This document shows positions 30,914 to 39,228 of a stretch of DNA of 39,228 nt, in pieces. Every line of letters begins with the position of its first letter. Position 1 is the stretch's first letter. The notes below the pieces were generated by a model, which had not been told where the DNA came from, made no database searches, and saw only the letters and a list, made by a program, of their open reading frames with translations. Source of the stretch: Saccharothrix tamanrassetensis (GTDB lineage Bacteria > Actinomycetota > Actinomycetes > Mycobacteriales > Pseudonocardiaceae); the NCBI RefSeq assembly GCF_014203665.1, contig NZ_JACHJN010000020.1, positions 1-39,228 of the forward strand, read 5' to 3'. The position numbers and the translations under genes are program-made.

Positions 30914-32545
30914 TCAGCGGGCCGAGGCCTGGTCAGGACCCCCGGGGCCGTCCGGTCGGATCACCTCGGGTTCGGCCCAGACCAGGTGGCGGACCCGTGG
31001 CGCACCGACTGCGAGGGCCCTGGCGGCTGTCTCCACCTCCACGTCGACCGCGGTGCCCCGTTCGAGGTGCTGGCGCAGGTGCTCGTGCCAGGTGGCGACG
31101 GTGAAGGTCTCCAGGAACAGGTCGGGGGCCTCGGAGTCGCGGAACAGACCCCACATCGTCGCGCCGGTGCGCCTGCGGGACCGGCCGACCTTGCGCATCG
31201 CTTCGACGAACGCGGGTGCCTTCGCGGCGGAGACCCGCCACTCCACGGTCACCAGCACCGGCCCCGAGCCGACGTCGGTGACTTCGGGTGGCGCGTCCCA
31301 CAGGCTCGCGGGTGTGATGTCCAACTGCCGTTCGGTGAGCGGCAGCCTGCGCGCCGCGACGGCCACCACCAGCACCATCGCCACGGCGGGGACGACCATC
31401 GCGGCACGCACACCCAGCGTGGTGGCGACCACACCCCACGCCGTCGCGCCGAAGGCCTGACCGCCCATGAACATCAACTGGTAGTACGCCAGCGCACGGG
31501 CGCGGGTCCATGCCGGGAGCAGCACCTGCGCGGTGGCGTTGAGCGTGGACAGCACGGCGATCCACGACGCCCCCGCGACGAGCATCGACGGCACGGCCAC
31601 CGCGACGGCCGTGGTGAGCCCGGCGAGCACCATCGCCACCGCGTACGCGCAGGTCGCAATCGTGATCAGCAGGTTCTTCCCGATCCGCCGCAGCAGCCGG
31701 GGCACCACGAACGCCCCACCGATGGCCCCGGCCCCGATGCTGCCGAGCAGCACCCCGTACCCGCCCGCGCCGAGCCCGAGCGGTCCGCGCGCGATCGCGG
31801 GCAACAGCGCCCACAGCCCGCTGCCGAACACGACGAACAGCACGCAGCGCACCAGCACCCGCGAGAAGAGCGGCGAGCTGCGGACGTACCGGGCACCGGT
31901 GCGCACGGCGGTGACCACGTGTTCGGTGCCCAGCGGGCGGTGGTCGGACGGACGCCGCCACCGCCACAGCACCAGCAGCACCCCGAGGAACGACACGGTG
32001 TTGAACGCGAACGTCGCCTCCGGCCCGGCCGTCGCGATCAGCACACCGCCGAGCGCGGGCCCGATGGCCCGACCGACGTTCATGTTGACGCCGTTGAGCA
32101 GCGCCGCCTGCGGGATCTCCTCCCGCGACACCAGCTCCGGCTGGATCGCCTGGAACGACGGCATGGACAGCGCCTGTCCCACGCCCATCAGCGCGATGAA
32201 CGCCAGCAGGGTCGTCGGGGTGGCGGCCCCGCTCGCGGTCAGCAGCACCAGCGCCGCCGCGCCGGTCAGCATCAACGCCTGGCCGGACATCAGCACCCGA
32301 CGCCGATCGAGGATGTCGCCGATCGCACCCGACGGCACCACCAGCAGGAACACCGGCAGGGTGGTGGCCGCCTGCACCAGGGCGACCTGCAGTGCGCTGC
32401 CGCCGAGGTCACCCATGAACCACTGCGCGCCGACGGTCTGCGCCCACGTGCCGATGTTGGACGCGAACTGGGCCAGCCACAGGGCGCGGTAGGTGCTACG
32501 GCGAAGTGGTGCCCACGCGGAAGGAGCTGTCGTGTTGTCGGGCAT
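30914..32545 (-). CDS. MFS_3-type exporter with C-terminal soluble domain
   Basis: A 543-residue protein. Residues about 10-415 are a twelve-helix major facilitator unit (STYRALWLAQFASNIGTWAQ at the start; loop motif IGDILDRRRVLMSGQAL). Residues about 425-535 are a soluble tail (VLVTVEWRVSAAKAPAFVEA, then LFLETFTVATWHEHLRQH) of the antibiotic-biosynthesis-monooxygenase-like type found in the MFS_3 (enterobactin exporter-like) family. The length fits MFS_3 well. It exports small molecules, possibly siderophores or drugs; none is suggested locally. The start ATG at 32545 lies 12 bp after the ASCH gene, so the two are an operon. Confidence 0.88.
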   Translation of the reverse strand: MPDNTTAPSAWAPLRRSTYRALWLAQFASNIGTWAQTVGAQWFMGDLGGSALQVALVQAATTLPVFLLVVPSGAIGDILDRRRVLMSGQALMLTGAAALVLLTASGAATPTTLLAFIALMGVGQALSMPSFQAIQPELVSREEIPQAALLNGVNMNVGRAIGPALGGVLIATAGPEATFAFNTVSFLGVLLVLWRWRRPSDHRPLGTEHVVTAVRTGARYVRSSPLFSRVLVRCVLFVVFGSGLWALLPAIARGPLGLGAGGYGVLLGSIGAGAIGGAFVVPRLLRRIGKNLLITIATCAYAVAMVLAGLTTAVAVAVPSMLVAGASWIAVLSTLNATAQVLLPAWTRARALAYYQLMFMGGQAFGATAWGVVATTLGVRAAMVVPAVAMVLVVAVAARRLPLTERQLDITPASLWDAPPEVTDVGSGPVLVTVEWRVSAAKAPAFVEAMRKVGRSRRRTGATMWGLFRDSEAPDLFLETFTVATWHEHLRQHLERGTAVDVEVETAARALAVGAPRVRHLVWAEPEVIRPDGPGGPDQASAR

Positions 32546-32557
32546 GGGTGCGTGCGC

Positions 32558-33184
32558 CTACCGGCGTCGGGGGTTCGTCGTGGCGGCTTCTGGTTGCGCG
32601 GTGGCACGCAGGTGGTCGAGCACCTGGCGCCCTCGCGGTGAAAGCCGGTAGCCGGTGCCGAGGCTCTCGGTCAGCCCACGGGTCTTGAGCGTCCGGACGT
32701 CGGACTTGAACCGCGGCACCTCGCGGTCGACGCGGGCGGCCAGGTCGGCCGCCCGCACACCGGGGTGGTCGGCGATCAGCGACAGCACGGCACCGGTCCA
32801 CGCACCCCGGCCGCTGCGCGCGTCCAACCGTCGTAATCCGGCGACGATCTCGTCGAGGTCGCGGTCGTCGAGATCGGTCTGTTCGCGCAGCGCCTCGCGC
32901 GGGTCGGCACCGACGAACCGCACCTGCACCCGGTAGAGCTGCCGGTCCTCGCCCTCGCGCAGATCGGCCAGGAACCGCGCCCGGTCCGCGTAACCGGCAC
33001 GCTCGACCTCCGCGTCGGTCACGTCGGCCGGTTCCACGGCGTCCACCGCGCCGATGCCGACGACGCCGACCGCGGTGGTGATCCGCGAGCCGGGCCGGAC
33101 AGTCGGTCGACGCCACCGCCGAAACGCCAGGTCGACCCGTCCGGCCACGATCTCTTCGAGCACGCGCAGGGAGAACAGCACCAC
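32558..33184 (-). CDS. ASCH domain-winged helix protein
   Basis: A 208-residue protein: an ASCH domain (about 2-105: FSLRVLEEIVAGRVDLAFRR, VRPGSRITTAVGVVGIGAV, YRVQVRFVGADP), a PUA-like fold that binds RNA, followed by a winged helix (about 120-195: AWTGAVLSLIADHPGVRAAD, then VRTLKTRGLTESLGTGYRL). The combination suggests a nucleic-acid-binding regulator, perhaps of the MFS_3 gene that follows in the same operon (inference). The start GTG at 33184 has AGGA four bases upstream. Confidence 0.8.
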   Translation of the reverse strand: MVLFSLRVLEEIVAGRVDLAFRRWRRPTVRPGSRITTAVGVVGIGAVDAVEPADVTDAEVERAGYADRARFLADLREGEDRQLYRVQVRFVGADPREALREQTDLDDRDLDEIVAGLRRLDARSGRGAWTGAVLSLIADHPGVRAADLAARVDREVPRFKSDVRTLKTRGLTESLGTGYRLSPRGRQVLDHLRATAQPEAATTNPRRR

Positions 33185-33255
33185 CCAGTCCTACCACCGT
33201 GATGTGGCGCACGCTCCGGCCCACGCGGGCGCGGAGGACCGACTCGTCGTGGCGT

Positions 33256-33271
33256 TCGCCCGGACGGGCGA
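33256..33271. terminator. Short hairpin after FtsX-like permease gene
   Basis: TCGCCCG (33256-33262) and CGGGCGA (33265-33271) form a perfect 7-bp stem with a two-base loop, about 109 bp past the permease stop on the minus strand. The tiny loop is strained, so this is tentative. Confidence 0.3.
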
Positions 33272-33379
33272 CCACCGCGATCCCGTCCCGGTCACCACGA
33301 CGAACCGGGAGCGCTCGCGGTGTCGTCCGAGGGGTGACCAGGCGAAACCCGTCGGTCACACCCCGCCGGCCCCGGCACG

Positions 33380-35893
33380 TCACTGCTCCGCCATCCCGGC
33401 CGTCAACGAAACCCGTGCGGCGCGGCGGGCCGGGACCAGGGCGGCGAGCGGCGCCGCCAGCACCGCGGCACCCAGCAGCACCCCGAGCCGGCCCCACGGC
33501 AGCGTGAACAGCACCGGTTCGGCGTCGGTGGACGCCACCCGGCTGATCAGCCACGCCGAACCGACGCCGAGCAGCAGGCCGCAGGTCGCGCCGAGCAGCG
33601 CGACGAACACCGACTCCGCCGTGAGCGCGGCGCGGAGCCCGCCCCTGGTCAGTCCGAGCGCGCGCAACAGGGCCGACTCGCGCGTCCGCTCCAGGACCGA
33701 CAGCGACAGCGTGTTGGCGATGCCGGCGAACGCGATCAGCACGGCCAGCGCGGTCAGCGCCCACAGCAGGTCCAACGTGCTCCGCAGCGGTGCCGCCAGC
33801 TGGTCCCGGAGATCGGCGACGCTGTTCAGCCGGGCCAACGGCGCGTCGGAGAGCGCCCGTTCCAGCACCGGCCGGACCTCCTCCGCGTCGGTGCCGGCGA
33901 CGAGTCCGACCAGGACGCTGCCGTCGTAGCCGCTGCCCTCGGCGGCGACCGCGGGCAGCTGCCCGAGGTCGACCAGGCCGAGCCCGAGGTCCGCGCCCGG
34001 CACCCGCCCGCCGTCGTAGACCGCGACCACCCGCAGCGGGACCGGGCTGTCCCGGCGGCCGGCGCGCACGGTGTCGCCGACCGCGAGCCCCGTTTCCTCG
34101 GCGAGCTGCTTGCTCACGGCCAGCTCACCGGCGTCGAGCCGGTCGAGCCGGCCGGACAGCACCGCCGGCCGCAGCAGGCTGCCCAGGGCGTCGCCGCGCA
34201 CGGCGGTCATCCCGTACCCGCCGTGCGCTCCCAGGTCCGCCGAGAACGACTGCCGGGGCGCTGCGATCGCCACCCCGGGCACCGCGGCGAGGGTGTCCGC
34301 GAGCGTGGCGGGCAGCGGCCGGGTGCCGATCACCGATGTGACGATGAAGTCGGCGGTCACCTGCTGGTCGAGACCGCGGTTGCGGCTGGCTTCGACGCCG
34401 GCCGTCACCGTGGTCACCAGCGCGACGACGGCGAGCCCGATCGTGAGTGCGGCGGCGCTGGCGGCGGTGCGCTTCGGGTTGCGGTCGGCGTTGAGCGCGG
34501 CCAGCTTCGCGGGCAGCCCGAACAGCGGGGAGCAGAGCGTGCCCAGCGTCCGCACGACCGGCCCGGCCACCAACGGCCCCACCGCGAGCATCGCGCCGAG
34601 CAGCGCGACCATGGCCGCGATGGACAGCACAGCGCCGTCCTGCACGTCGGCGCGCAGCGCGAACACAGCCGCCCCGACGCCCACCACCAGCAACACGACC
34701 GCGCTCACCGCCCGTGACCGGCCGGCGCGCGCGGACTTGCCCTCCACCGGCGTCCGCAACGCCTCGATGGGCGCGACCCGGGTCGCGGTCCAGGCCGGGA
34801 GCGCCGCCGCCAGCGCTGTCACCAGCACTCCGACCGCCAACGCCGCGACGACCGTCCGCGCGGTGAGCGGGACGTGCACGGCCGCCTCGTGTCCGCCGAG
34901 CGCCCCGGCGACCGCCTGGAGCGCGGCGGCGACGCCGAGCCCGCCGAACAGCCCGACCACCGACGCGACCGCGCCCACCACCGACGCTTCGGCGAGCACG
35001 CCGGCGAACACTTGCCGCCTCCCTGCTCCGACGCAGCGCAGCAGGGCCAGCTCCCTGGTGCGCTGCGTGACGAGGATCGTGAACGAGTTGGCGATCACCA
35101 TCGCCGCCACGATCATCGCGAGCACCGCGAACGCGGTGAAGAACCCCGCCGCCTCGGCCGAATCCGGCGCGATTTGGCTCAGCAGCTGCGCTGCGGCTTC
35201 CCGCCCGGTCACCACGGAGATGCCCTGGCGGTCCAACGCTCGCGTGATGTCGGCGACGAGTTGCGGCTGACCGACGCCCGGCACTGCCCGTGCCACGATC
35301 TCGCTGAATCCCGCTCCCGGCTCCAGCCGGTGCAGCGCCTCGGGCAGCAGCACCAGCGGTGCCGCGCCGATCCCCGACTCCGCGGGCCGGTCGAACGTGC
35401 CGACCAGGGTGAAGGAGTGCAGCCGGCCGTCCTGTCCGAAGACGGTCACGGGCTGTCCCAGCGGGTGGCCCGCAGCGGTGCCCCGCTCCATCACGACCTC
35501 GCCCGCGTTGTCGGGGAACCGGCCCTCGGCGAGGTCGAAGGGGCGCAACCGCTCGTCGGCGGGCAGCGAGGTGGCCGCCGAATCCTGTGGACGGCCTGCG
35601 GCGTCCCGCAGAGGTGCGGACACCGTGGTGCGGCCCTCGGCCGCGGCGACGCCGGGCACCCGGCGGACGTCGGCCAGCACCTGGTCCTCGAGATCGGGCC
35701 CGCCGCGGGTTCTGCCGATCGACGCGTCCACGCCACGGGTCTCGAAGGCGACGGCTTCGCGGAGACCGGCGTCGACGGCGTCGGAGAGGACGAACGCCCC
35801 CGAGACGAAGGCGACGCCGAGGGCGATGGCGACGGCCGAGAGCAGCAGTTGCCGGGGCCGGGCCGTCAGCCCGGCGACGACGGTGCGCAGCAT
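33380..35893 (-). CDS. MacB/FtsX-like ABC transporter permease
   Basis: An 837-residue permease. The N-terminal membrane anchor (RPRQLLLSAVAIALGVAFVS) is followed by a large extracytoplasmic part (about 45-245), a first FtsX core (about 255-420), a mid segment with two more helices, another extracytoplasmic part (about 505-710) and a second FtsX core (about 715-835). The twin cores carry the coupling motif RTRELALLRCVGA and its partner RTRESALLRALGL. The protein works with the adjacent ATPase in mechanotransmission or export of lipids, peptides or drugs from the envelope. Its ATG overlaps the ATPase stop by one base (TGATG). Orientation is divergent from the two-component genes. Confidence 0.9.
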   Translation of the reverse strand: MLRTVVAGLTARPRQLLLSAVAIALGVAFVSGAFVLSDAVDAGLREAVAFETRGVDASIGRTRGGPDLEDQVLADVRRVPGVAAAEGRTTVSAPLRDAAGRPQDSAATSLPADERLRPFDLAEGRFPDNAGEVVMERGTAAGHPLGQPVTVFGQDGRLHSFTLVGTFDRPAESGIGAAPLVLLPEALHRLEPGAGFSEIVARAVPGVGQPQLVADITRALDRQGISVVTGREAAAQLLSQIAPDSAEAAGFFTAFAVLAMIVAAMVIANSFTILVTQRTRELALLRCVGAGRRQVFAGVLAEASVVGAVASVVGLFGGLGVAAALQAVAGALGGHEAAVHVPLTARTVVAALAVGVLVTALAAALPAWTATRVAPIEALRTPVEGKSARAGRSRAVSAVVLLVVGVGAAVFALRADVQDGAVLSIAAMVALLGAMLAVGPLVAGPVVRTLGTLCSPLFGLPAKLAALNADRNPKRTAASAAALTIGLAVVALVTTVTAGVEASRNRGLDQQVTADFIVTSVIGTRPLPATLADTLAAVPGVAIAAPRQSFSADLGAHGGYGMTAVRGDALGSLLRPAVLSGRLDRLDAGELAVSKQLAEETGLAVGDTVRAGRRDSPVPLRVVAVYDGGRVPGADLGLGLVDLGQLPAVAAEGSGYDGSVLVGLVAGTDAEEVRPVLERALSDAPLARLNSVADLRDQLAAPLRSTLDLLWALTALAVLIAFAGIANTLSLSVLERTRESALLRALGLTRGGLRAALTAESVFVALLGATCGLLLGVGSAWLISRVASTDAEPVLFTLPWGRLGVLLGAAVLAAPLAALVPARRAARVSLTAGMAEQ

Positions 35894-36639
35894 CACGCCC
35901 CCAGACCGGCGAGCGCCGTGAGCACGGCGTCGGCGGTGGGACGCGGGAGGTGGGCGGCGACGCGCCCGTCGGCGAGGAGCACCCCGTGGTCGGCGTAGGA
36001 GGCGGCGACGGGGTCGTGGGTCACCATCACCACCGTCTGGCCGAGTTCGCGCACCGACGTGCGCAGGAAGCCGAGGACCCCGGCGCCGGAGCGCGAGTCG
36101 AGGCTGCCGGTGGGCTCGTCGGCGAACACCACGTCCGGCCGGCCCACCAGCGCGCGGGCGCACGCCACCCGTTGCTGCTGGCCGCCCGAGAGCTCGCCCG
36201 GCTTGTGCCGCAGCCGTGGGCGCAGGCCCAGCGCGTCGACCACGGTGTCGAACCACGCCCGGTCCGGGCGGCGGCCGGCGAGCCGCAGGCCGAGCAGGAC
36301 GTTCTCCTCCGCGGTGATGGTCGGCAGCAGGTTGAAGGACTGGAACACGAACCCGACCCGGTCCCGCCGCAGCCTGGTCAACGCGGCGTCGGACAGGCCG
36401 GTGAGGTCGGTCCGTCCGATCCGGACCCGCCCGGCGTCCACGGTGTCCAGCCCGGCCAGGCAGTGCACGAGCGTGGACTTGCCGGCGCCCGACGGCCCCA
36501 TGATCGCGGTGAAGCGGTGGGCCGGGAAGTCGAGGGACACCTGGTCCAGCGCCCGCACCGCCGTGTCGCCGCGACCGTGGACCTTCACGACGTCCGCCAC
36601 GCCCACCGCGGTCGGACTGTCCACTGTGTTCCCGTGCAT
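35893..36639 (-). CDS. MacB/LolD-like ABC transporter ATPase
   Basis: A 248-residue ATPase: Walker A MGPSGAGKSTL, Q-loop FVFQSFNLLPTIT, signature ELSGGQQQRV, Walker B VVFADEPTGSLD, H-loop MVTHDP. These are hallmarks of the LolD/MacB group that pairs with FtsX-like permeases, which is the next gene. The start ATG at 36639 has GGGGAG three to four bases upstream. It is transcribed divergently from the two-component system, which likely controls it. Confidence 0.92.
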   Translation of the reverse strand: MHGNTVDSPTAVGVADVVKVHGRGDTAVRALDQVSLDFPAHRFTAIMGPSGAGKSTLVHCLAGLDTVDAGRVRIGRTDLTGLSDAALTRLRRDRVGFVFQSFNLLPTITAEENVLLGLRLAGRRPDRAWFDTVVDALGLRPRLRHKPGELSGGQQQRVACARALVGRPDVVFADEPTGSLDSRSGAGVLGFLRTSVRELGQTVVMVTHDPVAASYADHGVLLADGRVAAHLPRPTADAVLTALAGLGA

Positions 36640-36708
36640 GTGCTCCCCTGGACCGAGCCTCGAAGGCGGCCGCCGGTGCGACCACCGCGCCGATCATCAG
36701 GGGCGACG

Positions 36709-36747
36709 CCTGAACGGTTCCTGAACCGACCTGAAGATCGCTTCAGG
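36709..36747. promoter_or_regulatory. Direct-repeat box in divergent promoter
   Basis: CCTGAA occurs at 36709-36714, 36720-36725 and 36730-36735 (periods 11 and 10), followed by the inverted copy TTCAGG at 36742-36747. One-helical-turn direct repeats are the typical binding site of OmpR-family regulators. The box lies between the divergent ABC operon and the response regulator gene, so it probably serves both for auto- and target regulation. Confidence 0.6.
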
Positions 36748-36779
36748 AACGGCCGAGTGGATCTGGGACGATCGGTGCC

Positions 36780-37469
36780 ATGCGGGTGCTCGTGGTGGAG
36801 GACGAGAAGCGGCTGGCCGAGACGCTCCAGTGGGGGCTGGAGGCGGACGGCTACGCCGTGGACCTCGCCCACGACGGCGTGGAAGGGCTCGAACTCGCGC
36901 AGCTGCACCCGTACCAGGTGATCGTGCTGGACATCATGCTGCCGAAGCTCAACGGCTACCGCGTGTGCGCGGCACTGCGGGAGCGCGGTGTGACCACACC
37001 GATCCTCATGCTCACCGCCAAGAACGGGGAGTACGACGAGGCCGAGGCGCTCGACACGGGTGCCGACGACTTTCTGAGCAAGCCGTTCTCGTACGTGGTG
37101 CTCACCGCGCGGCTGCGCGCCCTCACCCGCCGGGGCGCGGCCGGCTCGTCCGCGACGCTCGCATTCGGCGACCTGGTGCTCGACCCGGCGAAACGGACGT
37201 GCCGGCGCGCCGGGCAGCCGGTGGCACTGACCACGAAGGAGTTCGCGGTGCTCGAATGCCTGCTGCGGCACGACGGGCAGGTGGTCGCGAAGCACGAGAT
37301 CCTGGAGCAGGTCTGGGCCCTGGCGTACCGGGGCGACCCGAACATCGTGGAGGTCTACGTGAGCGCGTTGCGGCGCAAGCTGGACGCGCCGTTCGGCCGC
37401 CGCACCATCGCCACGGTGCGGGGTGTCGGCTACCGGTTGACCCACGGCGGGGTGGTGGCCGATGAGTAG
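36780..37469 (+). CDS. OmpR-family response regulator
   Basis: A 229-residue protein with a receiver domain (1-120): acidic pair in VVEDE, phospho-acceptor Asp in VIVLDIMLPKLNG, Thr/Ala in MLTAKNG and Lys in FLSKPFSY. The winged helix domain (about 130-222) includes ALTTKEFAVLECLLRH and VEVYVSALRRKL with the C-terminal hairpin TIATVRGVGYRL. It is phosphorylated by the partner kinase that follows with an 8-bp overlap (that kinase is frameshifted here). The direct repeats at 36709-36747 are its likely operator. Confidence 0.93.
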   Translation: MRVLVVEDEKRLAETLQWGLEADGYAVDLAHDGVEGLELAQLHPYQVIVLDIMLPKLNGYRVCAALRERGVTTPILMLTAKNGEYDEAEALDTGADDFLSKPFSYVVLTARLRALTRRGAAGSSATLAFGDLVLDPAKRTCRRAGQPVALTTKEFAVLECLLRHDGQVVAKHEILEQVWALAYRGDPNIVEVYVSALRRKLDAPFGRRTIATVRGVGYRLTHGGVVADE

Positions 37470-39013
37470 GTGGTGGCCGGTGTCGGTGCGGCGGAGCACC
37501 GCACTGTCGGCCACGCTGCTCTGCGTGGTGGTGTTCGCCCTGGGGTGGCTGGGAACGCGCGAGTTCCTGGGCGAGCAGTTGACCGACAGCGCGAGGAACT
37601 CGACCCGCGCGGAGCTGGACCGGATGGCCGACGCCTACCGCGCCGCGTCCACCGGTGGCGGGCGGCCCGCGCTCGCCACGGCGGTGCCTGGCGGTGACGC
37701 GATGTTCGAGGTGGTCGCGGACTCCGGGCAGGCGGTGGTCAGCAGCGCCAACCTGCGCCGCTGGAGTCCCGAGTGGACACCGCTGCCACCGGCCCCCGCG
37801 GGCGCACCGGCGGACTGGACCACCACCACGAGCGTCACGCTCCGGCCCGGAGAGCACCCGCAGTGGCGCGAATACCGGACGTACACCGTGCTCGGCCGCG
37901 TGGTCGACGGCGTTCCGGCCGATCTGGTGGAGCCGGCCGGCCGGCCGGCAAGGGGCCACCTTGGACTCCGGCTTGAGCGGTGCCGCGCCGACGGATCACC
38001 GTCGACTCACCCTGTACCTGTTCGTGCTGCCGTGGGACACGCTCCGCACGCTGACCATGTTCGACGACACGCTGAGGTTCTTCGTCCCGCTCGCGGTCCT
38101 GCTCACGGCGCTGGTCGCGTGGTTCTCGGCCGGACGCGCGCTGCGGCCCGTGGAGGCGATCCGCCGCGAGCTGGCCGAGGTCAGGGGTAGCCGGCTCGAC
38201 CGGCGCGTGCCGGTACCCCGTTCCGGTGACGAGGTGGCCCGGCTCGCCCGGACCACCAACGCCGCCTTGGACCGGCTGCAACAGGCGCACGACCAGCAGG
38301 AACGCTTCGTCGCCGACGCCGGCCACGAGCTGCGCAGCCCGCTCGCGAACCTGCGGGCCGGCCTGGAGGTCGCGCTCGCGCACCCGGGCCGGGCGGACTG
38401 GCCCGCCGTTGCCCACCGGTCGCTGCTCGACGTCCAGCGGTTGCAGCGCATCACGGCCGACCTGTTGCAGCTCGCCGTCGACCCGGCAGAGGTCCCGGCG
38501 CCGCACGGTGTCGTGGACCTCGCGGACGTGGTGCGCGAGCAGGTCGCCGAGCGCGAGGTCGAGCCCGGCGGCCCGGTGGTGCGGTCCGTTGTCGATGGGC
38601 CGGCAACGGTCGCGGGCGAACCCGTGCAGCTCGAACGCCTGCTGCGCAACGTCCTGGACAACGCGGTGCGGCACGCGCACGCCTCCGTCACCGTGCGCGT
38701 CGGCCGGTCGGAGGGGGAGGTGGTCCTCGAAGTGCTCGACGACGGCCCCGGCATCCCGGTCCCGGACCGTGAACGCGTCTTCGACCGCTTCGCCCGCCTG
38801 GACGACGCTCGCGCCCGGGACGCCGGCGGCTCGGGCCTCGGCCTCACGCTCGCCCGCGACATCGCCACCCGGCACGGCGGAACGCTTCGCGTGGAGGACG
38901 GCGAAACGGGCGCCAGGATGGTCGCGCGCCTGCCGGCCGTGCCGCCGGAGGTCCGGCGTGCCGACGCCACATCGTCGGACGAGTGCGCGGGCAATCCCAC
39001 TACGCAGCCCTGA
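37462..39013 (+). pseudogene. Sensor histidine kinase, frameshifted at (CCGG)4
   Basis: Read without the defect this is a 515-residue kinase: TM1 (about 13-31), an extracytoplasmic sensor, TM2 (FFVPLAVLLTALVAWFSAG), HAMP (RALRPVEAIRREL), H-box (FVADAGHELRSPL), N-box (LLRNVLDNAVRHA) and G-boxes (DDGPGIP, GGSGLGLTLA). The first frame runs from the ATG at 37462 and stops at 38190; the kinase part continues in the +1 frame to 39013. The switch lies at a CCGG tetranucleotide repeat (37932-37949, four units). Deleting one 4-bp unit restores a continuous frame reading EPAGRQGATLDSGLSG. As written, the first product lacks kinase domains. A sequencing error, a slippage mutation or reversible phase variation could explain it. 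Confidence 0.87.
37932..37949 (+). repeat. (CCGG)4 tetranucleotide tract
   Basis: G followed by four CCGG units and a C inside the histidine kinase gene. Each unit is palindromic, which favours polymerase slippage. Three units would keep the kinase in frame; four do not. Confidence 0.9.
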
Positions 39014-39119
39014 AGAACCACCAACGCAAGGTGTAGCCGCTCCGGAGAAAGTTGGGCGGTGTCATACGGTCATGGCGACAGCGGTTTTGATCTTGTCCGT
39101 CGGGTGGTGGGGTTGTCGT

Positions 39120-39228
39120 ATGGCCGGTGGTGCGTTGTTGTCGTTCGAGGAGCGGGAGTTGATCTCCCGGGAGTTGAGTCGGAACGCGCGTTGTTCGACC
39201 CGTGTCCTGGGGGTGCTCCTGGGTCGGC
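39120..39228 (+). mobile_element. IS30-like transposase, 5' part only
   Basis: From the ATG at 39120 the frame reads AGGALLSFEERELISREL and then SRNARCSTRVLGVLLGR, running off the window. This looks like the N-terminal helix-turn-helix of IS30-type transposases (EERExISRxL then the recognition-helix region). Codon choice is richer in TTG, CGT and TGT than the neighbours, as often seen for insertion sequences. The left inverted repeat was not identified with confidence in 39014-39119. No stop, DDE motif or right end can be seen. Confidence 0.6.

Noticed and set aside
37462..39013. Programmed ribosomal frameshift in the kinase
   Set aside because: The site is a tetranucleotide repeat, not a slippery heptamer, and a one-unit length change explains the shift more simply.

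Overview
The window is very GC-rich, with strong G/C third-position bias, frequent GTG/TTG starts and short overlapping operons. The families present (DUF5994, DUF6204, DUF6292, DUF6745-like, RsbA-type MEDS kinases, SpoIIE phosphatases with PAS/GAF sensors) point to a filamentous actinomycete. A member of the Pseudonocardiales (Saccharothrix/Lentzea/Actinosynnema-like) is my best guess, but this is inference; no rRNA or other marker gene is present.

Layout. 1-4.9 kb: a perfect 20-bp hairpin, then a small protein translationally coupled to a large membrane M48 metallopeptidase with a probable extracytoplasmic sensor-like tail, a small hypothetical gene and a P-loop phosphotransferase-like ATPase. 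4.9-14.2 kb: mostly single genes of general function: an alanine dehydrogenase/N5-(carboxyethyl)ornithine synthase-like enzyme, a TPR-type protein, DUF5994, DUF6204, a CPBP intramembrane protease, a CaCA-type cation antiporter, a small acidic protein, a VOC protein, an MFS exporter and a DUF6745-like protein.

14.4-21.7 kb: a dense partner-switching cluster. It has a STAS antagonist, an Rv1364c-like PAS-GAF-PAS-phosphatase-kinase-STAS fusion on the opposite strand, then a tight run STAS / MEDS-STAS / MEDS-HATPase (RsbA-like) / PAS-PAS-SpoIIE. Together these supply the antagonist, anti-sigma kinase and phosphatase activities needed to control an alternative sigma factor. That sigma factor is not adjacent. 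Unusually, the MEDS sensory domain occurs on both an antagonist-type and a kinase-type protein encoded back to back, and the MEDS-STAS protein has His where the phosphorylatable Ser should be.

21.7-28.2 kb: DUF6292, a small secreted protein, two strong hairpins, then a 1242-residue SEFIR-NACHT/STAND-HEAT protein. The last is an NLR-like architecture of the kind linked to prokaryotic immunity and is the leading candidate for an undescribed system. A secreted ricin-type lectin with a promoter/palindromic-operator pair follows convergently. 28.2-33.2 kb: a two-gene ABC exporter, a group-2 sigma-70 factor, an MFS_3 exporter and an ASCH-winged helix protein. 33.4-39.0 kb: a MacB/FtsX-like ABC transporter divergent from an OmpR-type two-component system, with direct repeats in the shared promoter region. 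The histidine kinase is frameshifted at a (CCGG)4 tract, consistent with a 4-bp slippage event. The window ends inside the start of an IS30-like transposase.

All function calls come from reading motifs by eye; no database search was run. Start codons were chosen from ribosome binding sites, overlap with neighbours and where recognisable homology begins.
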